A stretch of DNA of 64,000 nt from Marivivens niveibacter. GTDB taxonomy: Bacteria > Pseudomonadota > Alphaproteobacteria > Rhodobacterales > Rhodobacteraceae. The translations under genes were made by a program, and so were the position numbers. Below the pieces are notes generated by a model. It was not told the DNA's origin. It made no database searches and saw nothing but the letters and a program-made list of their open reading frames with translations. The DNA is taken from positions 992,001-1,056,000 of the forward strand of contig NZ_MSPP01000001.1 of the NCBI RefSeq assembly GCF_002150005.2, read 5' to 3'. Within the stretch, counting starts at the first letter, position 1, and every line of letters begins with the position of its first letter. Positions 18,836 through 28,724 of the stretch are shown here, one piece after another.

Positions 18836-18930
18836 TGCTCTTGCCTCTTGTATGGCGGATTTTTCCGCTCTGCCCGCGCAACTATACGCTGCTGCGCGGT
18901 TTCTGTCATCCACAACCTGTATGTCGGCGG

Positions 18931-19929
18931 TTAACCGTTCAGTATACGGGCGGCTTCGGGGGCGAAATACGTCAAGATACCGTCACAGCCCGCGCGTTTA
19001 AAACACATCAGGCTTTCCAGCATGACCTTTTCGCCGTCCAGCCAGCCGTTTTGAACGGCCGCTTGGATCATCGCGTATTCACCCGACACCTGATAGGCAA
19101 AGGTTGGCACGCCGAAGGTAGATTTCACGCGTTGGCAAATATCCAGATAGGGCATACCCGGTTTGACCATGATCATGTCAGCGCCTTCCATAAGGTCGCG
19201 TTCGACAAGGCGCATCGCCTCTTCGGAATTGGCAGGATCCATTTGATAGGTCTTTTTATCGCCTTTCAATGCACCCGACGCGCCGACCGCGTCGCGGAAC
19301 GGCCCATAAAATCCGCTGGCGTATTTCGCAGTATAAGAAAGGATCGCAACATTCTGATGTCCTTCGCTTTCTAGCGCAGAACGGATCGCGCCGATACGGC
19401 CATCCATCATGTCGGATGGGCCAAGGATGTCGGCTCCAGCCTCGGCCTGCGCCAATGCCATTTTTACCAGCGCATCAACCGTTTCATCGTTCAGGATTTC
19501 ACCGTTGTCGACGTAACCATCGTGACCGTTGATGTTGTAGGGGTCCAGCGCGATGTCCGTCATCACCGTCATTTCAGGAACTTCGTCTTTGATCGCGCGG
19601 ATCGCCTGATTTGTCAGATTGTCGGGCGACCATGCCATTGCGCAATCTTCAGTCCGATGCTCCATCGCGGTGTATGGAAACAGGCACATAGCAGGGATGC
19701 CCAGATCCGATGCCATCGCAGCCGATTTGACAACGCGATCAATCGTTTGGCGCCGCACACCTGGCATAGATGGGATCGGAGTCTCGTCGTCTTCGCCATC
19801 CATCAAAAACACAGGCCAGATAAAATCATCCGGCGTAAGGGTGTTCTCGCGCACCATGGCGCGGATGCTGGGGGATTTGCGCAAACGGCGCAGACGAGAC
19901 GTAGGATACGGAGCGACGGTTGGTTTCAT
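18931..19929 (-). CDS. hemB: Delta-aminolevulinic acid dehydratase (porphobilinogen synthase)
   Basis: Joins two 5-aminolevulinate molecules to porphobilinogen in heme and (bacterio)chlorophyll synthesis. The 332 residues match the full family. The two Schiff-base lysines lie in SYTAKYASGFYGPFR and MIMVKPGMPYLD. The metal segment reads DIALDPYNINGHDG, with Asp in place of the Cys residues of zinc enzymes, so this is the magnesium/potassium-dependent alphaproteobacterial type. It is transcribed alone, divergent from the gene at 20012. Confidence 0.96.
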   Translation of the reverse strand: MKPTVAPYPTSRLRRLRKSPSIRAMVRENTLTPDDFIWPVFLMDGEDDETPIPSMPGVRRQTIDRVVKSAAMASDLGIPAMCLFPYTAMEHRTEDCAMAWSPDNLTNQAIRAIKDEVPEMTVMTDIALDPYNINGHDGYVDNGEILNDETVDALVKMALAQAEAGADILGPSDMMDGRIGAIRSALESEGHQNVAILSYTAKYASGFYGPFRDAVGASGALKGDKKTYQMDPANSEEAMRLVERDLMEGADMIMVKPGMPYLDICQRVKSTFGVPTFAYQVSGEYAMIQAAVQNGWLDGEKVMLESLMCFKRAGCDGILTYFAPEAARILNG

Positions 19930-20011
19930 AACGGGCCTTTCATGTCACAAATCATGGGTGCCACGGATTTTTGACGGGAACAAGTCTGGGCTTTGGTGAT
20001 TTGGGTCGATA

Positions 20012-20569
20012 GTGTCCGACACAAACAATGAACGGACGCTATACGTGAACCTGACGCAAACGATTTTCGAAGTCATCGACCTGCGGTCATTTTCAAACCT
20101 GTGGTACTGGATCGCGCTGGCCGTTATGTGGTCGACCGCATCGCATTACGTCCTAGGCGTTCCGTTTGACCTGATCCAACGTGCAGCGCGTGAAGGCGGC
20201 GAAGCGTTTGACGATCTGCAATCCATCGTCCGCGTCAACGTAAACCGTTTGCTATTTATCGCACGTGGGTCTGGTTTATGGCTAACGGGATTTGTGACCT
20301 TTGTTTTGACTGGGCTATTCATACTAGCCGCATTTTATCACATCGAATTCGCACAAGCGGTGATTTTAATGGCCTTTCCTATGACATTGGTGGGCCTGTT
20401 GTCGATTTTCACCGCCTACGCGATAGAGGCTGAAGGGTTAGACAAAACCACATTGTTCGGTCGATTGCGAAGGCATAGGACTTACACGCAATTTATTGGA
20501 ATGGCGTCGATTTTTGTGACTGCCATTTTTGGTATGTACCAAAACTTAGGCGGAGCCTACGGCTTCTGA
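20012..20569 (+). CDS. Conserved Rhodobacteraceae membrane protein of unknown function
   Basis: A 185-residue protein with three hydrophobic segments (about residues 30-48, 88-112 and 115-140) and a charged connector. Its core, FEVIDLRSFSNLWYWIALAVMW, is shared in this family of bacteria; similar proteins are sometimes labelled 'component of SufBCD complex', a label I cannot support from sequence. The GTG at 20012 is the outermost start; a second GTG at 20045 (giving MNLTQTIFEV) is as likely because the conserved part begins there. It sits 34 nt before mfd in the same direction. Confidence 0.7.
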   Translation: MSDTNNERTLYVNLTQTIFEVIDLRSFSNLWYWIALAVMWSTASHYVLGVPFDLIQRAAREGGEAFDDLQSIVRVNVNRLLFIARGSGLWLTGFVTFVLTGLFILAAFYHIEFAQAVILMAFPMTLVGLLSIFTAYAIEAEGLDKTTLFGRLRRHRTYTQFIGMASIFVTAIFGMYQNLGGAYGF

Positions 20570-20603
20570 TTGACTTCGCTGACGGGCAAGATAGGTCTCG
20601 CGC

Positions 20604-23600
20604 ATGGCTCAGAACTCTCACATCACGGTCTGCGGCGCGCCAGAAGGTTTTGACGCCCAGCTTATCCTGAATGAAATTGAAAAATCGAATGCTCCTGTTC
20701 TGCATGTCGCACGCGACGACAGGCGGCTGACCGAAATACAGGCTGCGATTTCGTTCTTTGCGCCTGACATGCCTGTCGTGGTTTTTCCCGCGTGGGACTG
20801 TCTGCCATATGATCGCGTATCGCCGAATGCCGACGTGTCTGCTGCACGGATGGCAACCTTGGCGGCGCTGTGTCATGGGATGCCAGCTAAGTTTGTTGTT
20901 CTGACCACACTAAATGCTGCAACCCAGAAAATTCCAGCGCGCGATGTTTTGAAATCCGCGTCCTTTACCGCTCGTGTAAATCATCGGATGGATGAAGAAG
21001 GGTTGCGTAAGTATTTGGTTCGGATGGGATTTACTCAATCTCCGACCGTGATGGAACCAGGTGATTATGCGGTCCGCGGCGGTATTATTGATATTTTCCC
21101 ACCAGGGGAAAGCGGCCCCGTTCGCCTAGATCTGTTCGGTGATGTATTGGACAGCGCCCGCAGGTTTGACCCTGCTACGCAGCGAACCATCGAAAAGCTG
21201 GATATAATCGAATTGGCGCCAGTGTCCGAGGTTATTCTGGACGATGCAGCCATCACGCGTTTCCGCCAGAATTATCGCATAGAATTTGGGGCAGCGGGTA
21301 CTGATGATCCATTGTACGAAGCCATCAGCGCAGGCCGTAAACATTCAGGCGCGGAACATTGGCTTGGCTTCTTTCATGACCGTTTGGAAACCCTGTTTGA
21401 TTACGTACCTAAAGCAACGATTACCTTTGATGATCAAATAGATGCGGCGCGCGATGCACGCTGGACGATGATCGACGATGCCTACGAGACACGCAAGATT
21501 GCGATGTCCCAAAAGGGGCGCATCGATAGCGTTTACAAACCTGCGCCGCCGCGAACGATGTATCTGGATGATGCGGCTTGGACGGATGCCGTTTCTGGGC
21601 GGCGCATTTTGGATTTCAAACCTCTCAAACAATCGACGGGTTTGGGCGTTATTGACGCAGGTGGACGAATTGGCCGCGATTTTGCACCTGAGCGCCAACA
21701 AGAAAACATCAGCCTTTTCGGTGCCTTGGCCGATCATGTTAAGAAACGTCTGGCCGAAGGCCCAGTTGTTATTGCGTCTTATTCAGAAGGTGCCCGCGAA
21801 CGCCTAACCGGTCTGTTAGAGGACGAAGGGCTGGGCGAGGTTATCCCCGTCAAAAATTACGCTCGCGTTGGGAAATCTGGCATCCACTTGGCCATTTGGC
21901 CTTTGGAAAAAGGTTTTGAAACCAACAACCTGACGGTCATATCTGAACAAGACGTGTTGGGCGACCGTCTGATCCGTCAGTCGAAAAAGAAACGCAAAGC
22001 GGAAAATTTCCTGACCGAAACCCAAAGCCTCACGCCGGGCGATTTGGTTGTTCACGTCGATCACGGCGTTGGCCGGTATATGGGGCTGGAAGTCGTCAAA
22101 GCGTTGGGCGCAGCGCACGAATGTATCCTGCTGGAATATGCCGAAGGATCAAAGCTCTATCTGCCTGTCGAAAACATTGAGCTACTGTCGCGCTATGGCC
22201 ATGAAACAGGGCTACTGGACAAACTAGGCGGCGGTGCGTGGCAGGCCAAAAAGGCGCGGATGAAAGAACGCATTCGCCAGATGGCCGAACGTTTGATCCG
22301 CGTGGCTGCCGAACGGGAATTGCGCAAGGCACCCGTTTTGACGCCGCCCGATGGCATGTGGGATCAATTCCTTGCCCGTTTTCCATACGCTGAAACCGAT
22401 GATCAGCTACAGGCGATTTCAGACGTTCTGGACGATCTGGATTCTGGCCGCCCGATGGACCGGTTGATTTGCGGTGACGTCGGGTTTGGTAAGACCGAGG
22501 TCGCGATCCGCGCGGCTTTTGTCGCCGCGATGTCCGGCGTACAGGTGGCGATTGTCGCGCCTACCACATTGCTAGCCCGCCAACACTACAAAGGCTTTGC
22601 CGAACGATTCCGCGGTTTCCCGATCAACGTCGCGCCGTTGTCCCGCTTTGTGTCCACCAAAGAAGCGAACAAAACCCGTGAAGGCATTGCAAACGGGCAG
22701 GTTGATATCGTCGTCGGCACCCATGCGCTGCTGTCCAAAACGGTGAATTTCAAAAACCTCGGCCTGTTGATCATCGACGAAGAACAGCATTTCGGCGTTC
22801 AGCATAAAGAGCGTTTGAAACAAATGCGTTCGGATATTCACGTTCTGACCCTGACCGCGACGCCGATTCCGCGAACGCTGCAACTGTCGTTGTCCGGTGT
22901 GCGCGAATTGTCGGTCATCGGCACGCCGCCAATCGACCGTTTGGCGATCCGCACCTATGTCAGCGAATGGGACACGATCACCATCCGCGAGGCGCTGTTG
23001 CGCGAACATTATCGTGGTGGTCAGTCCTTCTTGGTCGTGCCGCGCGTTTCCGATCTGGCCGAGATGGAGGATTGGATCAAACGCGAGGTGCCAGAGGTGA
23101 CCTATGTCGTCGCCAATGGACAAATGGCGGCGGGCGAATTGGACGACCGGATGAACGCGTTTTATGACGGCAAATACGATGTGTTGATCGCCACGACGAT
23201 CGTTGAAAGCGGATTGGATATTCCCACGGCGAACACGATGATCGTTCATCGCGCCGATATGTTCGGCCTGTCGCAGTTGTACCAGATCCGTGGCCGTGTC
23301 GGGCGTTCGAAAACGCGCGCTTATGCGTACCTCACGACCAAACCTCGGGCGAAACTGACGCCGCAGGCTGAAAAAAGGCTACGGGTCTTGGGTAGTTTGG
23401 ATACCTTGGGCGCTGGTTTCACGCTGGCATCGCAGGATCTGGATATTCGCGGGGCCGGTAACCTGCTGGGCGAAGAACAATCAGGCCACATCAACGAGGT
23501 CGGGTTCGAACTGTACCAGCAGATGTTGGAAGACGAGATCGCCAAGATTAAATCGGGCAATGTTACGTTGTCAGACAACGACGGCCAGTGGGCGCCTCAG

Positions 23601-24050
23601 ATCAATTTGGGTGTATCGGTGCTGATCCCCGAAGATTACGTTCCCGACCTAGATGTCCGTCTGGGTCTATATCGTCGCCTGTCCAGCTTGACGAAAAAGG
23701 TCGAGTTGGAAGGCTTTGCTGCTGAACTGATCGACCGCTTTGGCAAACTGCCCAAAGAGGTAAACACCCTCATGCTGATCGTGCGCATCAAAGCGATGTG
23801 TAAACGGGCAGGGATCAGTCACCTGGATGGCGGACCCAAAGGCGCGACTATTCGGTTCCATAACGATAAATTCGCATCCCCCGAAGGATTGGTCGAATTC
23901 ATCACCGCACAAAAAGGTCTGGCAAAAGTCAAAGACAACAAAATTGTCATTCGCCGCGATTGGAAATCTGACGCAGACAAGATCAAGGGCGCATTTGCTA
24001 TTGCCCGTGATCTTGCTGAAAAATTGGCCGAGGCCAAGAAAAAGGTCTGA
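20604..24050 (+). CDS. mfd: Transcription-repair coupling factor Mfd
   Basis: ATP-driven translocase that removes RNA polymerase stalled at DNA lesions and recruits UvrA. The 1148-residue protein shows the UvrB-like N-terminal region, the CarD/RNA-polymerase interaction domain (about residues 475-545, LTPGDLVVHVDHGVGRYMG), the RecG-like helicase with Walker A CGDVGFGKTE, the DEEQHFGV box and the RIRGRVGRSK-type arginine-finger region (here QIRGRVGRSKTRAYAY), then the C-terminal TRCF domain. It has full family length. The stop abuts the stop of the convergent MFS gene. Confidence 0.97.
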   Translation: MAQNSHITVCGAPEGFDAQLILNEIEKSNAPVLHVARDDRRLTEIQAAISFFAPDMPVVVFPAWDCLPYDRVSPNADVSAARMATLAALCHGMPAKFVVLTTLNAATQKIPARDVLKSASFTARVNHRMDEEGLRKYLVRMGFTQSPTVMEPGDYAVRGGIIDIFPPGESGPVRLDLFGDVLDSARRFDPATQRTIEKLDIIELAPVSEVILDDAAITRFRQNYRIEFGAAGTDDPLYEAISAGRKHSGAEHWLGFFHDRLETLFDYVPKATITFDDQIDAARDARWTMIDDAYETRKIAMSQKGRIDSVYKPAPPRTMYLDDAAWTDAVSGRRILDFKPLKQSTGLGVIDAGGRIGRDFAPERQQENISLFGALADHVKKRLAEGPVVIASYSEGARERLTGLLEDEGLGEVIPVKNYARVGKSGIHLAIWPLEKGFETNNLTVISEQDVLGDRLIRQSKKKRKAENFLTETQSLTPGDLVVHVDHGVGRYMGLEVVKALGAAHECILLEYAEGSKLYLPVENIELLSRYGHETGLLDKLGGGAWQAKKARMKERIRQMAERLIRVAAERELRKAPVLTPPDGMWDQFLARFPYAETDDQLQAISDVLDDLDSGRPMDRLICGDVGFGKTEVAIRAAFVAAMSGVQVAIVAPTTLLARQHYKGFAERFRGFPINVAPLSRFVSTKEANKTREGIANGQVDIVVGTHALLSKTVNFKNLGLLIIDEEQHFGVQHKERLKQMRSDIHVLTLTATPIPRTLQLSLSGVRELSVIGTPPIDRLAIRTYVSEWDTITIREALLREHYRGGQSFLVVPRVSDLAEMEDWIKREVPEVTYVVANGQMAAGELDDRMNAFYDGKYDVLIATTIVESGLDIPTANTMIVHRADMFGLSQLYQIRGRVGRSKTRAYAYLTTKPRAKLTPQAEKRLRVLGSLDTLGAGFTLASQDLDIRGAGNLLGEEQSGHINEVGFELYQQMLEDEIAKIKSGNVTLSDNDGQWAPQINLGVSVLIPEDYVPDLDVRLGLYRRLSSLTKKVELEGFAAELIDRFGKLPKEVNTLMLIVRIKAMCKRAGISHLDGGPKGATIRFHNDKFASPEGLVEFITAQKGLAKVKDNKIVIRRDWKSDADKIKGAFAIARDLAEKLAEAKKKV

Positions 24051-25256
24051 TTACCGTTTTATGACGAACATTAGTCCAAGGCTGATTGCAGCGAGCGGAA
24101 ACAACATTGCGGCCAATGTCGTAATCGAAACGCCAACGATTTGACCGATAATGATCGCCAAAACTGAAGATGCGATGGTCGCAATAGCCAAAATGACTGA
24201 TGCTGCAACACCTGCGATGTGACCCAGCGGCTCCATCGCGATGGCGGTTAGGTTGCCCAGCGTAAAGCCGTTCTGGAAAAAGATACCAATTGTCCAGATC
24301 AGGTAGATCGGAAACGCGACCGATATTGGCAGATCCAACATCATGACCGCAGCAACAATCAGCGTTACAGCGGATTGAACGGACAGCGCGGCGATCAGAA
24401 TTTTCCGCATACCCAATCGTGGCACAAGACGAGCGTTAATAGGCGATGCCGCCATTGCAGTAATCGCGATCACGGCGAACCACATCGGAAATTGCGCGCC
24501 TTTGTCAAAAACGGTTTCAAAAATCGGCTGGGTTGTTGACAGAACAGTAAACAACATCGCCGAAACCAACGTTTGAATGATCGTCGCAATCATCACGATT
24601 GGGTTCGAAACGATTTCTTTGATCGCGACGATAATCGGCCGCGCTGCCAGTTCACGGCGGTTTTGGGCAGCTAGGGTTTCAGGCAATCGGCCAAAGGCCC
24701 AAATCGCCCCTACGGCGGCAAAGACCACAAAAGCAACAAAGGAAAACCGCCACCCGCCCCACGCGATCAAACCAGCGCCAACTGTAGGGCCAATAGCGGG
24801 CACGACGCCGAAAATCATCATGATGAACGACATGACCGACGCCATTTCACGGCCCGAGAAACGGTCGCGTACGACCGCAACGACCATGATGCGCGGACCA
24901 GCCGACCCGATGCCCATTATCAATCGCGCCACCAACAGCACAGTCATGGAATTCGCGAAATACCCCAAAACGGCGCCGCCGATGTATAAAACCGCGCCAC
25001 CAATCATGACAGGACGCCGCCCAAACCGATCCGAGATCGGACCAACCAATAACGTCCCAATACCAAGGCCCAGCAAAAAGATCGTCACGATTAACTGCGC
25101 CAGCTGCGGCGCATCTGGTGATAATTCATCCGCAATAATTTGCTGTGCGGGCAGCATGGAATCGATGCTGAATGCGACCATCGCTGTCAGCGTTGCCATC
25201 AAAGCGATGAATTCGACGCTGGCTTTGCCATTGGCGTCGATTGTAATTTTATTCAA
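24051..25256 (-). CDS. Bcr/CflA-family drug efflux MFS transporter
   Basis: Predicted proton-driven exporter of 401 residues with about 12 membrane segments. The loop 2-3 signature GPISDRFGRRPVMIGG and the motif-C region GSAGPRIMVVAVVRDRFSGR are typical of the Bcr/CflA group. It starts with TTG 4 nt after the TGA of the upstream FrnE-like gene, with AGGA 8 nt before it, so it is probably translated by coupling. The substrate is not predictable. Confidence 0.85.
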   Translation of the reverse strand: MNKITIDANGKASVEFIALMATLTAMVAFSIDSMLPAQQIIADELSPDAPQLAQLIVTIFLLGLGIGTLLVGPISDRFGRRPVMIGGAVLYIGGAVLGYFANSMTVLLVARLIMGIGSAGPRIMVVAVVRDRFSGREMASVMSFIMMIFGVVPAIGPTVGAGLIAWGGWRFSFVAFVVFAAVGAIWAFGRLPETLAAQNRRELAARPIIVAIKEIVSNPIVMIATIIQTLVSAMLFTVLSTTQPIFETVFDKGAQFPMWFAVIAITAMAASPINARLVPRLGMRKILIAALSVQSAVTLIVAAVMMLDLPISVAFPIYLIWTIGIFFQNGFTLGNLTAIAMEPLGHIAGVAASVILAIATIASSVLAIIIGQIVGVSITTLAAMLFPLAAISLGLMFVIKR

Positions 25257-25260
25257 TTTA

Positions 25261-25914
25261 TCAATCCTGTGCGGGTTGCTCTTTTAGCAGTTTTTGAATG
25301 TCAGAAATAACGTTCATCCATAGCTCGGTATTCTGGGCACCCGGTACGGCGTGTTGACCTGCCACGATATATGTCGGGACAGATTTCACGCCCATTTCGC
25401 GGCTATGCGCATCGCGCCGCTGAATGCTTTCAATGTCAGAGTCTGTTTTTAAAAGTCGCGCAATAACAGAGGCATCCAGCCCAACACTATCACCAACGTC
25501 GCATAAAACTTCGTGGTCAGAGATATCGCGACCATCGCGCCAATAGGCCTGCATTAACGCGGTCATCGTTGGGGTCTGTTTGGATTCCAGACCGGCCCAA
25601 TACACCAATCGATGGGCGTCCAACGTATTCGGCGACCGTTTGATTTTTTCGAAATCAAAAGAAATTCCAGCCTTTGCTGCATGATCCATCAATTCTACAT
25701 GCGCTTCGACGGCTTTTTCTTTGGAACCAAACACAATTTCCAGATAAACAGCCCGATCCATACCTTCGGCTGGCATATCTGGATTTAACACAAAGGGGTG
25801 CCATTCGACAACGAACGGATGGTCTCCCGATTTTTCCAATGCGCGATCCAAATAGGCTTTGCCCACGTAACACCAAGGGCAGGCTGGATCAGCGAAAATA
25901 TCGAGTTTTACCAT
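25261..25914 (-). CDS. FrnE-like DsbA-family oxidoreductase
   Basis: Thioredoxin-fold protein of 217 residues with the active site CPWC near the N-terminus (DIFADPACPWCYVGK) and the cis-Pro in GVKSVPTY. No signal peptide is seen, so it is probably cytoplasmic, like FrnE and 2-hydroxychromene-2-carboxylate isomerase relatives. The ATG at 25914 is preferred over one 6 nt upstream because GGAAG is then 6 nt away. It forms a two-gene unit with the MFS exporter and is divergent from the XRE-cupin regulator. Confidence 0.87.
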   Translation of the reverse strand: MVKLDIFADPACPWCYVGKAYLDRALEKSGDHPFVVEWHPFVLNPDMPAEGMDRAVYLEIVFGSKEKAVEAHVELMDHAAKAGISFDFEKIKRSPNTLDAHRLVYWAGLESKQTPTMTALMQAYWRDGRDISDHEVLCDVGDSVGLDASVIARLLKTDSDIESIQRRDAHSREMGVKSVPTYIVAGQHAVPGAQNTELWMNVISDIQKLLKEQPAQD

Positions 25915-26037
25915 AATCATCTTCCAATTTTGTCAGCTAATGCCTGTGCGGTCTGCTGTGTTGTAACGGGCCTATTTGATCGCCGCAAATGGTAGTATAG
26001 GAATAGCCGGTATTCGCGGAGATAGGTTGAACACAAA

Positions 26038-26661
26038 ATGACAAATACCGACAATGGGAGCCTGATCCGACTTGCGCGTGCCTCTGGTGATGCAGATACG
26101 GCTGCGCCACTGGATTTGGGGGCGCGCGTGCGCGAACTGCGTAAAGAACGCGATTGGACGTTGGAACAAGCTGCCCAGCATGCGGGCCTTGCGCGTTCGA
26201 CATTGTCAAAGATTGAAAATGGCCAGATGTCACCCACCTATGAGGCGCTAAAGAAACTGGCAGTTGGATTGGAAATTTCCGTACCGCAGCTATTCACGCC
26301 GCCCAGCAAAGATCAGGTAAATGGCCGTATGGTGTCGACCAAATCGGGCGAAGGCAATCGACAGATCACGACGACCTATGAGCATGAATTGCTGGCGGAT
26401 CAGCTGACCAAAAAATCCATGCTGCCGTATCGGGCCCGTATCCGCGCCCGTGACATGGATGATTTTGATGGTTGGGTCCGCCACGACGGCGAAGAGTTTT
26501 TGTACGTTCTAACGGGCACAATCAAACTCTATACCGAATTTTACGAACCCATCGATATGAAACGCGGGGACAGCGCGTATTACGATGCATCAATGGGGCA
26601 CAACGTCATTTCGACCAGCACCGAAGATGCGACAATTCTGTGGGTCACGTCGATCACGTAA
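26038..26661 (+). CDS. XRE-family transcriptional regulator with C-terminal cupin
   Basis: A 207-residue regulator. The N-terminal Cro/CI helix-turn-helix (about residues 28-82, with LEQAAQHAGLARSTLSKIENG) is joined to a cupin fold (residues 125-205, EEFLYVLTGTIKLYTE and GDSAYYDASMGH). Such proteins often sense small metabolites and control nearby catabolic or export genes; here the divergent frnE-like/MFS pair is the nearest candidate target. The ligand is unknown. Confidence 0.87.
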   Translation: MTNTDNGSLIRLARASGDADTAAPLDLGARVRELRKERDWTLEQAAQHAGLARSTLSKIENGQMSPTYEALKKLAVGLEISVPQLFTPPSKDQVNGRMVSTKSGEGNRQITTTYEHELLADQLTKKSMLPYRARIRARDMDDFDGWVRHDGEEFLYVLTGTIKLYTEFYEPIDMKRGDSAYYDASMGHNVISTSTEDATILWVTSIT

Positions 26662-26667
26662 AATAAA

Positions 26668-26683
26668 AGGCCCCGAGGGGCCT
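26668..26683 (-). terminator. Intrinsic terminator of the SBP/entericidin unit
   Basis: The stem AGGCCC/GGGCCT with a 4-nt loop is followed on the minus strand by TTTATTTT. On the plus strand no U-run follows, so it serves the minus-strand genes first. Confidence 0.7.
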
Positions 26684-26687
26684 AATA

Positions 26688-26804
26688 TCAGAACCAGGTT
26701 TGAACGGTTCGCGCGGTTTCGGATATATCGTCACCGACGCCTGCGACCGTGTTGCAACCAGCCAAAAATGCCAGCGCTGCGATCAGCGCGACCTTACTCT
26801 TCAT
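26688..26804 (-). CDS. Entericidin-like 38-residue lipoprotein
   Basis: Very short gene encoding MKSKVALIAALAFLAGC (signal peptide with lipobox LAGC; the mature part starts at Cys17) followed by NTVAGVGDDISETARTVQTW, the compact form of EcnA/EcnB entericidins. Entericidins are small membrane lipoproteins linked to toxin-antidote bacteriolysis in E. coli, but in this group they are mostly uncharacterised. The ATG lies inside the last 11 nt of the upstream binding-protein gene with GGTGGT before it, so translation is coupled. A terminator follows 5 nt after the stop. Confidence 0.82.
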   Translation of the reverse strand: MKSKVALIAALAFLAGCNTVAGVGDDISETARTVQTWF

Positions 26805-28611
26805 ACCACCAGACATCCGGCTGCCAGCCGGGCCAGTCGCCAAAGATTGGGATGTTTTCGGGGTGATGCAGGTTTTGGTCATATGCAATCCGACTGATAT
26901 TCCATTGGTAGAACGGGATAACATATCGCCCAGCTGTCAGGGTGCGGTCAAGAGCCCGCGCAGCCGCGATAAAGTCAGATTGGCTTTCCGATGTTAAAAG
27001 ATGCGTGATCATCGCATCAATCGCGGGGCTATTAGCGCCCATCAGGTTCCGACCACCTTGTGTGTCAGAATATTCGGTACCGAAATAGGCGTATTGTTCA
27101 TTCCCTGGCGATAACGATAGCCCCCGGCGATAATAGATCATATCGAAATCATAAGCGTCCGACCGTTGCACATATTGTGCGCTGTCTACATTGGTTAAAC
27201 GCGCGTCGATCCCTAACCGCGACAAGGTCTGGATATACATATCCGCGATAGATTCTGTTTCGCTGGACCCTGTTTTCATCAGGATTTCAAATTCCAGCGC
27301 GTCACCCGCACCGTTGCGTAATGTTCCGCTGTCATCAGGGGTCCATCCAGCCTCGGCAAACAATGCTAGCGCTGCACGCAGGCTACGGCGGTCATTTTCA
27401 GACCCATCGGTCTGTGGCAATGCGTAGCCTTCGATCGTGCCCGGAAGTAACTGATCGGCGTAGGGTTCCAAAAACTCTAACACACGTCCTGTCGCTGGGC
27501 CGTCCTGCATCCCCAAAGGCGAGTTTGAGAAGTAGGATGTGATGCGCGGCTGTTGGCCGCCAGTGATCGTTTCGTTGATGAATTCGAAATTGAACGCAGT
27601 AATCAACGCCTCGCGGATGCGCCAATCATCAAATGGCGCGCGGCGGGTGTTCATCGCAAAGCCTGTCATACCGGATGGACGTTGATGGGTCAGGATTTCC
27701 TTAACCACTTCGCCCGATTGGACGCGCGGGAAATTATATTGGCTTTCCCAACGGCTTTCGCTGAATTCACGTGTGAAATGAACGTCGCCGGTTTTGAACG
27801 CTTCGAATGCAGGGGTTTCATCGCCAAAAAATTCCAAACGCAATGTGTCTAGGTTGGCGATCCCCTGACGGAACGGAACATCAGCGCCCCAATAGTCAGG
27901 GTTACGGGTCAGTTCGACATATTGGCCCAGTTCATAGTCTGTGATGGTGTAAGGCGCCGACGTGATCGGGATCATGTCTGGTCCTTCGTTGGCGAAATCA
28001 ACACCTTCGAATTGAGCTTTTTGCAAGATCGGACGCATACCTGCGATCAATGCCAGCTCGCGGTTGTCGGTGTTGAACGTGATACGAACACTGCGTTCGC
28101 CGGTTGCCTCAATCGTTTCGACTTGGGACCAGAAACTGCGATAACGCCCGTGGCCTTGGGTGCCTAGAATTTCATAGGACCAGATCACATCGTCAACGGT
28201 CACTGGTGTGCCGTCTGAAAATGCGGCCTCTGGGCGCAAAGTGAATTCAACCCATTTGCGGTCTTCATCGGTTTCGACGCTTTCGGCCAATAGACCGTAC
28301 AGCGAAAACGGTTCATCCAGCGAACGACCCATCAGGCTTTCACCGATCAGATATGACAATTGCCACGGCACGCGGCCGCTATCGACATATGGGTTAAGAC
28401 TATCAAAGCCGCCAACCTCGGCGGTGACCATTGTGCCGCCTTTGGGTGCATCTGGGTTTGCATAGGGCAAAGAGACAAATCCATCGGGCAGGGCGGGTTC
28501 GCCATACATCGCAATGCCGTGCATTGGTTCGGCACTTGCAATCCCTACGGACGCCATGAACGCCAATGCGGCGCCAGTTTGCCGAAGAACGGATAAAGTC
28601 ATTGATCTCAT
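26794..28611 (-). CDS. YejA-type peptide ABC transporter substrate-binding protein
   Basis: Periplasmic family-5 solute-binding protein of 605 residues with a signal peptide (cleavage near ASA-EPMHG, about residue 28). Conserved segments such as GGTMVTAEVGGFDSLNPY, FTLRPEAAFSDGTPVTVDD and PRITSYFSNSPLG point to the YejA branch, which binds oligopeptides for a YejBEF permease. No permease or ATPase genes accompany it here; the only downstream partner is the entericidin-like gene, which overlaps it. It may serve a transporter encoded elsewhere. Confidence 0.88.
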   Translation of the reverse strand: MRSMTLSVLRQTGAALAFMASVGIASAEPMHGIAMYGEPALPDGFVSLPYANPDAPKGGTMVTAEVGGFDSLNPYVDSGRVPWQLSYLIGESLMGRSLDEPFSLYGLLAESVETDEDRKWVEFTLRPEAAFSDGTPVTVDDVIWSYEILGTQGHGRYRSFWSQVETIEATGERSVRITFNTDNRELALIAGMRPILQKAQFEGVDFANEGPDMIPITSAPYTITDYELGQYVELTRNPDYWGADVPFRQGIANLDTLRLEFFGDETPAFEAFKTGDVHFTREFSESRWESQYNFPRVQSGEVVKEILTHQRPSGMTGFAMNTRRAPFDDWRIREALITAFNFEFINETITGGQQPRITSYFSNSPLGMQDGPATGRVLEFLEPYADQLLPGTIEGYALPQTDGSENDRRSLRAALALFAEAGWTPDDSGTLRNGAGDALEFEILMKTGSSETESIADMYIQTLSRLGIDARLTNVDSAQYVQRSDAYDFDMIYYRRGLSLSPGNEQYAYFGTEYSDTQGGRNLMGANSPAIDAMITHLLTSESQSDFIAAARALDRTLTAGRYVIPFYQWNISRIAYDQNLHHPENIPIFGDWPGWQPDVWWYEE

Positions 28612-28689
28612 TTTGTTAACAATCCCTGTAGTGCCAGCGGCTTTTAGCTCAGCGTATCTGGGCGCTTTAGGCAGTTCAAACTTTTATCC

Positions 28690-28718
28690 TTGGATATCGG
28701 CGTGGAATTGCTTATAAA
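28690..28718 (+). promoter_or_regulatory. Candidate sigma-70 promoter of a small RNA
   Basis: TTGGAT (28690-28695) and TATAAA (28713-28718) are separated by exactly 17 nt. The -10 matches consensus at 5 of 6 positions. No open reading frame with a ribosome-binding site follows before the terminator. Confidence 0.5.
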
Positions 28719-28724
28719 GATGTC

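Noticed and set aside
26688-26924. 78-residue version of the entericidin-like gene
   Set aside because: The extra N-terminal 40 residues are an out-of-frame reading of the binding-protein gene; the lipoprotein signal peptide begins at 26804.
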